From Onchocerca volvulus (taxonomy: Eukaryota; Nematoda; Chromadorea; Rhabditida; Onchocercidae): a DNA stretch of 64,000 nt. The stretch spans positions 10,642,621 through 10,706,620 of the forward strand of contig HG738137.1 of assembly GCA_000499405.2 (NCBI GenBank), in the 5' to 3' direction. Made by a program: the position numbers and the translations under genes. This document shows, one piece after another, positions 53,132 to 64,000 of the stretch (positions are counted from its first letter, which is position 1; every line of letters begins with the position of its first letter). The notes below the pieces were generated by a model. That model made no database searches. It worked only from the letters and a program-made list of their open reading frames with translations, and had not been told where the DNA came from.

Positions 53132-55519
53132 TGAATGATATCGATCTGCAGGTTCTCTACTGCAGAAATACTTCCATGCGTTCATTTTGATACCTGTTAA
53201 AAAACTTTAGGATACTGTACTATCTTTAGTAGTTTTCCTTATTTCTGAACTGTCAACAGTTTTCCAGTAATGAATTGAACGTGAACGATTGATACTATGA
53301 CTTTTGAGTATTAGTATCTGATATGCAATTGATTATTACGAAGAAAGTTGATTGTATGTCCGAGAAATTCTAATAATTCATCTGCTTCTACCCTGGTGTA
53401 TTATTTCTTTCAACTAGTTTGAACGAAGAGCGCGAGTATATCAAGTTTTTTTTTTTTCGAGTGCAACTACTGAGGTGTAAATAATTGGAAGAATCAGAAA
53501 TTTCAGAAATCCTCGATAATTTTATTCCATCATATTTATCTATTTTTTTGTCGTAGAACTTTTTCGGTGAAATTTGAGCAACACACAGTTTAACTATTAT
53601 ATTACTGGATTTGTCGTAAATTAGCAACTTATTTTTTGAATCATATGAATCCAGTTCTAAAAGTTCTAAAACTTAGTTTCAGTCTGATTCAAGATGTTCT
53701 TTTTTTACACTTTATGTAATCATATTCTTCGTTTAAACGACCAGTGATGCCTCCCTTGCTTCATTTATTTCTTTGAACTTATTTTTTGAATTATTTAAAA
53801 TTGTACTCCTTCGTGTACGCCTCCTTCAGTTGCTTTTTCACTATGGTGTTTGCTGATCCATAATTCTCTAATTGTGCTAATAATTTGCAAAGTTCAAGTA
53901 CAAGTAGCAAAACGTACTTCCGTATAATAACTTGGCAAGATTCTTAAGATTCTTTGAAGCTTCATATGATATAGAATAGAATTTAGCTGCGAATTACTTC
54001 CCTATGTTTTAGTACTTATTTTTTCATGGCGAATCGTTTTGCAAAGGATGGCGTTAGCATCGTATATAGCTCATTGTTCGACCAGTGGCGAAGGCAGTAT
54101 TTTAAGTGAGATGCTTTTCTCCCGTGAATGTTGGGGGAAATCAAAATTCGTTCACCTTTTACTTCCTTGCGCAGTGAGATCAAAAAGACATGGTCTTATA
54201 TTTATTTGCTACACGCTTCTTAATACGCCACGGGTGACCATTTTTGTATTTCCTAATTGTTTCCTTTATATTTTAAGTGTTGTGAAATGTTTTCTCGCTT
54301 TTGTGTCATATATTTGTGTATATGCTGATTTCTAACTATTTGTATACATAGTAAAAAATTGAAAGTATCAACTGACGAACTTATAAGTATACATCGATTC
54401 ATAAATCGCGCAATATATGAATATAATCGTTGAATACTGGAAACTGCATTGGTTTTTGGCCTGAATCTAATGTTGTCGTAATACGCATTGTTGCTAAAAA
54501 ATTTCCGTTCTATCGTTTGGGTAATATATCCCTCATTATATGTCTAAATGAATTCTGAAATATTCGGATTGTGGATAACTAATATTCTTTAAGTAATTTT
54601 GAGAATTCTATGGAATGGTTCTTGTTACTTAACACCGCGAAAGTTTTAAAAAAAGAAAGAAATATGATTGTTAAATTGGCTGGACTTTAAGAAACAAATA
54701 ATCAATAAGTCTAGAAGTAGTATTTATACATCAGGTACAACTTATATGACATAACAAAATGCGGCCGTCATTATATTTGTACAACATTATGATTACCGGT
54801 ATTCTTTTTCCAACCGATATTTTGCTTCTCACGATCTTCAACATCGGTTTTAACTTAACGATGGAAAAGTCGTTAACTTTGACTTCAGTGCTAGATTTAT
54901 AGCTTGTCTCTCATTATCAGATTCTATCCTCTGACAAGCAACGGTGGTTATTGTAGGACTGGACTACCTGCGTAAAAAAGTTGTCACCGAAGAAACGAGT
55001 CTTCGTAATCTTTGTAAGTTGAACTTGTGGGATTATTCTAAGGAAAGCTCATAACAAGAAATCAATATAAAACTAGGGTATTTCCTATCTCTTATTTTGT
55101 CCTCAGAACAATTGTCAGTTTTCCTTATTTGCGACAAGGATAAACTTTTCAAAGATAAATTAGAATTTAGTCAGGAAGGATAGGGAAGGAAGATACTTGA
55201 CCCTCTTGTGACAGACGAAATGATAATAAAGAATTGCTCAAACGTGAATAAAAGTTCAAGAACTAATGAAATGCGGGAAATGTGCTTTTGATGCATTATA
55301 CCAAATAAAGGAAATAAAATATCACTCTACTACTTAAATGTCCGGGATTCAAATATAAATTATACAAGTTCATGACAACTAACAGCTAAAAATACAGGTT
55401 TGGAAAGCATTTTTATGTCAAAGGATACATTACGAAGACCCGCATCTATAAGTAAAACAGTGATTAACGCCTCATCTTAGTGTGGCCATGATAACAAGAA
55501 ACAAAAGGGTAAGTTACTG
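53132..55519. other. Convergent 3' region between tropomodulin and Rab8; no gene seen
   Basis: About 2.4 kb downstream of both genes, AT-rich. ORFs at 53388-53627 (-) and 54039-54335 (+) have no domain, no convincing splice sites and intron-like composition. Confidence 0.5.
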
Positions 55520-57318
55520 CTAGACAAGTGAGCATCTCCAACCCGAAAAAAATGAAGAATTTTTTTTTGGCGCTTGGTGGATCGTTATTCGACCAGTATT
55601 TTGGGTAGTGTTAAGCTGTGACGCACGTTCTGTTTTCAATTTTATATCACGGGCCAACGTGAAAAATGCCTCCTCAACATTGATATTTGCTTTGGCCGAT
55701 GTCTCCATGAATTTTGTACCATATTCTATGGCCAGCTGCAATATAAAATATGCTCTTTAGAAGTCATTTTAATAGTGAATTAATTATTATACCGAACTAG
55801 CCGATCTCACTTAATCTTTATAAATCTATATCTTCTTTGCCTAAGAATTTTGTATCCTTTTACATTTTTTATCTTCTTTGGTCTAAAATTTTATAAGTTA
55901 TTTTTTCTATATTGCAGTATTTTAACTGACGCGCAGATATCTTTGTATGCTTTCTCGTTTAATCTGAAATACTTATCTCTGCAAAATGATTAGGATCACT
56001 TAACAGTGAAGGTACAGGAAAAATTAACTAACCTGTTCACCACGTTCTCGTGATACTTGTCGCCTTTCTTCGATATCGCATTTATTGCCAATAATCATTC
56101 GATCCACATCCGACGATGCATGTTCCTCGATATTTCGAATCCAGTTTTTTATATTATCGAATGATTTCTCATTCGTTATATCGTACACCAACATGATCCC
56201 CTTCAAATTACTTTTTTTTCATATTTAATCAGCAATAATGTAATATCAGCACCAATAATGTAATACGTAGTACGGAAAAATACGGAATGATATGATGTGA
56301 AGAAAGAAATCTTGGGAAAGTATTAATGCAGCCATACCATAGCTCCTCGATAGTAAGCAGTCGTAATTGTTCTAAAGCGTTCCTGACCAGCAGTATCCCT
56401 GAAAAAATTATTTTATTAATACATCAGACTCGATTCAATTATTGCAAAGGCAACACGTTGAATATGCGCACTATTAAATTGAACTTGAATCTTGAATTAA
56501 GAAGTTATCCTAAAGAAGAACTTGCGACTGAGGTTTCTGAGTAAAATCAAAAATAATACATTCAAATATAAGTGATTTTGATAAGGATTTTTATTGGTGA
56601 ATAAAATATCATGTAAAGAAATATAAGTAAAACATACCATATCTGGAGTTTGATTTTTTTTCCATCCAATTCTATCGTTCGTATCTTGAAATCAATACCT
56701 TAAATATTCATTCTCTAACGAATTAATACTATTACAGTAACCATCTTGATGTAAATTAATCAATCTTAAAGTCAATACTAATTAATCGATACTAAAGTAA
56801 TTATCTTGACGTAAATTTATAAAAACTGTATAAACAAGTAGTTACCGATAGTGGAGATAAATGAATTGTTGAAGGAATCGTCCGAAAATCGAAAAAGCAC
56901 ACATGTCTTTCCGACACCAGAATCTCCGATAAGAAGTAGCTTTAAAAAAAAGAGCACATATGTGAGATAAACAAATAGATTCATTCGTTTCAAATATTTT
57001 TAAATTTGATCCCTTCTTTACAAAACATGAACTTTTCACCTAAAATTATCTAAAAACCAGTTATAAATACAATATGAATGAAAAAGAATTGAAGTTTTTG
57101 AGCCATTCATCAGGATTTTCAAGCCCAGTTTCCGATTAAACGCTATTAATGATGTAGTGATGTATTATAAATGAACTACCTTAACAATTCTTTGAAAAGA
57201 CATGCTTTTAGTACAAACTCATCGTGATAATTCAGCTAACTGATCTCTGGATCAAATTTCAAATTAACCAGTGAAAATAGTAACGAACCTTGAAGAGATA
57301 ATCGTAGGATTTGGCCAT
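55520..57318 (-). CDS. rab-8: Rab GTPase, Rab8 type (209 aa)
   Basis: Rab8 directs vesicle traffic from the trans-Golgi/recycling system to the plasma membrane and cilia (family knowledge). Minus exons: 57289-57318, 56846-56939, 56638-56698, 56338-56398, 56033-56200, 55520-55735; phases all join. Start [20 protein letters not shown] carries the P-loop GDSGVGKT (15-22). Switch I region is [20 protein letters not shown], switch [22 protein letters not shown], then [20 protein letters not shown], base-binding NKCD and [14 protein letters not shown]. The C-terminus is CSLV, a CaaX-type single prenyl cysteine as in Rab8 rather than the CC of Rab10. The 5' leader after a TTTTACAG acceptor (cag at 57346-57348) is 27 bases. 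All G motifs look intact. Confidence 0.94.
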
Positions 57319-58117
57319 CAGTATCAGCCAACTCTTCCGATTTACCTGTAAAATAATAAGATCCTCTATTGCTGTAACTAATCATAATTTCATCAACACT
57401 CTGCATTGATGTTCTCATGCGGAACATCAAAATGCTCACGAATCAACCTTATTTTCGTGTTACTGAAACCCGAACAAAGTCAATCAGCAAGTATGTCATG
57501 AAAAAGGTCAAAGGTGAGGAAGAATTTGAAGTATAGACCAACACCGACCAATAAACTGACCTCTCCCTGACTTATGACATGAACAACTATTGCGAGCAAA
57601 TTTTGCAACAGCACGTAGAGAAAATATCGTTGGCAATTTGAATCCCATCCGCTCCAAACTTCTGATATTTAAAAAAAAAAACCATCCCTCTCATTTCCTC
57701 TCATTTCTTAGTACATTTCATATCCTTAATTAATAAGTTCCATCATAATTAGTTTTTCTTTGTCTAACTTTAAGTTTTTTTTCGGATTACTTTAGAAATT
57801 TCTCGCAAATATTACGCTCTCCCTTATTTTTAACTGAACCTCATTTCTATTCATAAATATTCTTATCGCTTTTTTTTTTTTTTTTTACAAAGTTTGTAGT
57901 ATCGTAATGAGAAGATATAGTAGATCCAAAAAAAGTGCTGGAGAGACCGGTTTATATATATATCAAGCAAGGAATGGAAACTTGAAGCTCATGCAGACAT
58001 ATCAAGTTTATGGTATTTCTCATTAGGACTTTATTATGTTAAATGTAAAAAACTCATTCTATTGTTTTAGAAAAAAGTATGATATGAAATATTGCATTTA
58101 TTTGATCAATTTATTTG

Positions 58118-58327
58118 TTACATCAGATACAAAGATTTTCTCATGTTTTGCGCTTCCGTTGATTTTTGATACTCTAAGTAAAATGTGAATAGTAAATCTA
58201 GTTGACACCATAATGTTTGAGAATCTAATGCAGGGATACCTATCATTTCTGCATCTGAGATAGTAGCGAGATCGATCAGCAATCTAACTTTCTTAAAGTT
58301 AAGATCTTTAAGAGATATATTATACAT
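58118..58327 (-). CDS. Unassigned 69-residue ORF or terminal exon
   Basis: The minus-strand frame from ATG 58325-58327 to TAA 58118-58120 has mixed, protein-like composition (for example RLLIDLATISDAEMIGIPAL and LWCQLDLLFTFYLEYQ), unlike the surrounding low-complexity ORFs. Two minus-strand AATAAA signals (TTTATT at 58097-58102 and 58110-58115) follow the stop at once. No domain was recognised and no clear upstream exon found; weak in-frame acceptors (CTCTTAAAG, TTTAAG) lie inside the first 20 codons. It is on the same strand as Rab8 and about 800 bp upstream of it. It may be a small gene, a last exon, or a decayed gene copy. Confidence 0.35.
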   Translation of the reverse strand: MYNISLKDLNFKKVRLLIDLATISDAEMIGIPALDSQTLWCQLDLLFTFYLEYQKSTEAQNMRKSLYLM

Positions 58328-58676
58328 TCATTTAATTTAGCAATTTATTAAGTTAATTTATGCGTGAAGTAATCAGTTGTTTAGTTAAACAATCTGCATT
58401 TGCATATTTTAATAATATATATTAATGCAGCTCAAATTATTCGCTAACTTATCAGATTATTTACATCTATCATCTTAAATTATCAATATGAAAATGCATA
58501 TATCACATATAACGACTTATATATTATTTATTACAACAGGGGATGCATTCGTTTCATAGTGTTATTCTATCCGAATAATATGTGGTTGATTGAAAAATGT
58601 ATAATTCGATCAGTGATTTTTTATATTTATGTGTGTGTCATATGGATGATGCTATGATTAACGTGTAAAGTGCGGC

Positions 58677-58690
58677 TGACGTGAGTCACG
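58677..58690. promoter_or_regulatory. bZIP-like palindrome upstream of ATP synthase alpha
   Basis: TGACGTGAGTCACG. CGTGAGTCACG at 58680-58690 is a perfect inverted repeat about G and contains the AP-1 consensus TGAGTCA (58682-58688); TGACGT at 58677-58682 overlaps as a CRE-like half. It is about 265 bp upstream of the gene's trans-splice acceptor. Confidence 0.45.
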
Positions 58691-58949
58691 CTGTTTCTTG
58701 GCGTCTGTTGCATAATCTTTCCTGATGTTGCTGTTGTTCGTTTGATAGATCACTTCAGGAACCTAATTGCATTTAATTAATCGGGAGAACATGTGACAAA
58801 CTATGCAAGTTAGGCTCTTGCTGAGCATCAGCTCTCAACATAGTTTTTATCTGTTGAAATCCTTCGACACTGTTGTTCATTCTCCTTTAAAATATGCTGT
58901 TGGCGGAGCGCAGCAGTATCTATATCATTCATCTATAACTGAATCAGTT

Positions 58950-58954
58950 TTTAG
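58950..58954 (+). promoter_or_regulatory. Probable trans-splice acceptor of the ATP synthase alpha gene
   Basis: TTTTTAG is followed by a 19-base leader and the ATG at 58974. Its placement would remove an in-frame upstream ATG at 58803, so it decides the start. Confidence 0.55.
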
Positions 58955-58973
58955 GCAAAGTGATACCGGGAAG

Positions 58974-62498
<3,525 letters not shown>

Positions 62499-64000
62499 GT
62501 TATGGAGTATCTCATTGTTTACATTAGTATAAACAAATGAATTCTTTTTTCCATCTTAGATTATTCCATATATAATTAGTAAATCATAGGAGAGTTGTTA
62601 TATTCATAATGTTTTGCTTTTCTTATCTCACTAACTGTTATGATGAAAATAAATAATGCATCTCTCTGCATTGTCACAAAGGATTCTGTTGTAGAAGTAT
62701 GCATAGTTTTATGATTTCCTAAAATCTATTTAAGTATGGGTGAGGAGACGATGTAGATTGAAAGATAACAAAATGCATCACAAGTTGTGGCAGAAATAGC
62801 TGCATAGGCAACATGGAGTGACTCGACTATATTAGGAATAGTGGGAAGAATTCGGAACTTAGAAAATTTCATGGATATCAACATATAAATTAGTATACAA
62901 TAAAATAGATGGTATAGTAAAAATTATAATTACATAAACAGTCATATCGATTGAATGTGTTCCTTGTACAAAATATTTGGAAATTTTTTGCTAGTCATGA
63001 CTTTAAAAGGATGCTCATTGAGATCATTATACAATAATCTAATTGATCATGACTTATTTAACGTGGAATTTAATGCCATTGAAATAATCCAATTACTATG
63101 CCAAACATGACAAATTTTTGTTTATAATCTATAAATATTAATTCCTATAGCATGCATCGATTGGGACGTAACATGAAAATGTCAATATAAGTTATTGTAT
63201 ATAGCAATTATCATATTTCAAAAAAAAAAAAAAAGAAAAATCAAAAAATCATTCACTATGGATATTCTAAGAAACTGCAACCATTCCTTATAATGAATTG
63301 ATGATGGAAACAAATCTTCCACATTTCCAGTTGCTCAACAATTAGAATGAATTAAATGGAATAAGAAGTCAACGTAGGAATAAGTCTTTTTCATGTATAG
63401 AATAAATGATAAATTGGTTGTCCTTATGTTTACATTATTTTTATTATCTTATCAGTAAAAGGAGACAAATAGCCTTTAAATAGCTTTAACGAAGGAAAAA
63501 AGATCAATTGGAATAATAATATGAATCGGTAAATCAAGAATGGATTGGTTCATTTCAAACAATAAAGATCAAGCAATTTAGATTATCATAGAAGTTAAAT
63601 TTCTTATATTTCATGTTTCTTTTCTTTTCATGTATTAAACTTGATTGTTTCCAACATGAAAACTTTTGTCTTTTAACTTTTTTGATAGGTCATTTGCTTC
63701 AAAAAGCAAACTACAAAATTTCTCAATATTAGATTAACATGAAAGTATGATAACAAATTTAATGTTGGAATGAATTCTATTCTCACTGTTTCGAAATTCA
63801 AAATATCTACCATAAAGGTGTCCAGCAGCAATTAAAATGTTGCTAAAATTGAAGTATGAATAGAACAAATGTTATTTTCCATACAGCCTATATATGTGAT
63901 AAGAAAAGAGTCATAAAATCTTTCTTTATCACTATGAAAAAACAGTTAAACGCATCAAAATAGAAAGATTAAAAAAATTTTTTGTCAAATATGATAAAGA
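62499..64000. other. 3' flank of ATP synthase alpha; no gene seen
   Basis: Holds the 3' UTR with AATAAA at 62648-62653, then AT-rich sequence with a poly(A) run near 63222-63234. No ORF with domain-like composition was found up to the window edge. Confidence 0.55.

Larger units (their letters stand above)
57319..58973. promoter_or_regulatory. Divergent region between Rab8 and ATP synthase alpha
   Basis: About 1.65 kb between the two start codons, containing the Rab8 trans-splice acceptor (57346-57348), the unassigned ORF at 58118-58327, a bZIP-like palindrome at 58680-58690 and the ATP synthase acceptor at 58950-58954. Otherwise AT-rich with poly(T) near 57871-57886. Confidence 0.6.

Overview
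The window is AT-rich nuclear DNA from a nematode. It holds eight protein-coding genes that can be rebuilt as phase-consistent, multi-exon models. All introns are GT-AG except one probable GC-AG intron, and most gene starts have a splice-acceptor-like site (usually a T-rich TTTCAG type) just upstream, as expected for spliced-leader trans-splicing. Protein similarities are to Caenorhabditis-type families (neurabin NAB-1, tropomodulin UNC-94/TMD-1, PDE-5, ATP-1, RAB-8, LARP-4/5, a SOL-1-like CUB protein). Introns of a few hundred bases, the AT bias and a cysteine-rich secreted protein of no clear family would suit a clade III (filarial/spirurid-like) worm, but the species is an inference I cannot confirm. 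No rRNA, tRNA, CRISPR or prokaryotic operon was seen.

Layout. 484-6081 (-): La-related protein LARP4/5, 11 exons, with La motif, RRM, polyproline and RG-rich parts. 6082-12394: gene-poor region with a perfect 90-bp duplication, simple repeats and alternating purine-pyrimidine tracts. 12395-18372 (+): four-CUB-domain cell-surface protein, probably SOL-1-like. 18698-21088 (-): secreted cysteine-rich protein, tail-to-tail with the CUB gene. 23215-30782 (+): GAF-GAF-catalytic cyclic nucleotide phosphodiesterase of PDE10/PDE-5 type, head-to-head with the cysteine-rich gene. 32255-40125 (-): neurabin/spinophilin with actin-binding stretch, PP1 docking motif, PDZ, coiled coil and SAM. 40221-49110: about 9 kb without a firm gene, holding one candidate upstream neurabin exon, a minisatellite, a possible Helitron-like terminus and a long hairpin. 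49111-53131 (+): tropomodulin. 55520-57318 (-): Rab8 GTPase. 58118-58327 (-): unassigned small ORF with poly(A) signals. 58974-62498 (+): mitochondrial ATP synthase alpha subunit, head-to-head with the Rab8 side. 62499-64000: AT-rich 3' flank.

Several genes are neuronal, synaptic or cytoskeletal (neurabin, SOL-1-like, tropomodulin, PDE), but their strands alternate and nothing shows they are co-transcribed. No previously undescribed system is evident. The most interesting items are gene-structure oddities (GC donor at the PP1 motif, competing in-phase donors, an alternative tropomodulin C-terminus), an unassigned ORF, palindromic control-like elements, and possible transposon remnants. Exon ends were placed by hand from consensus and reading phase and may be off by a base in places.
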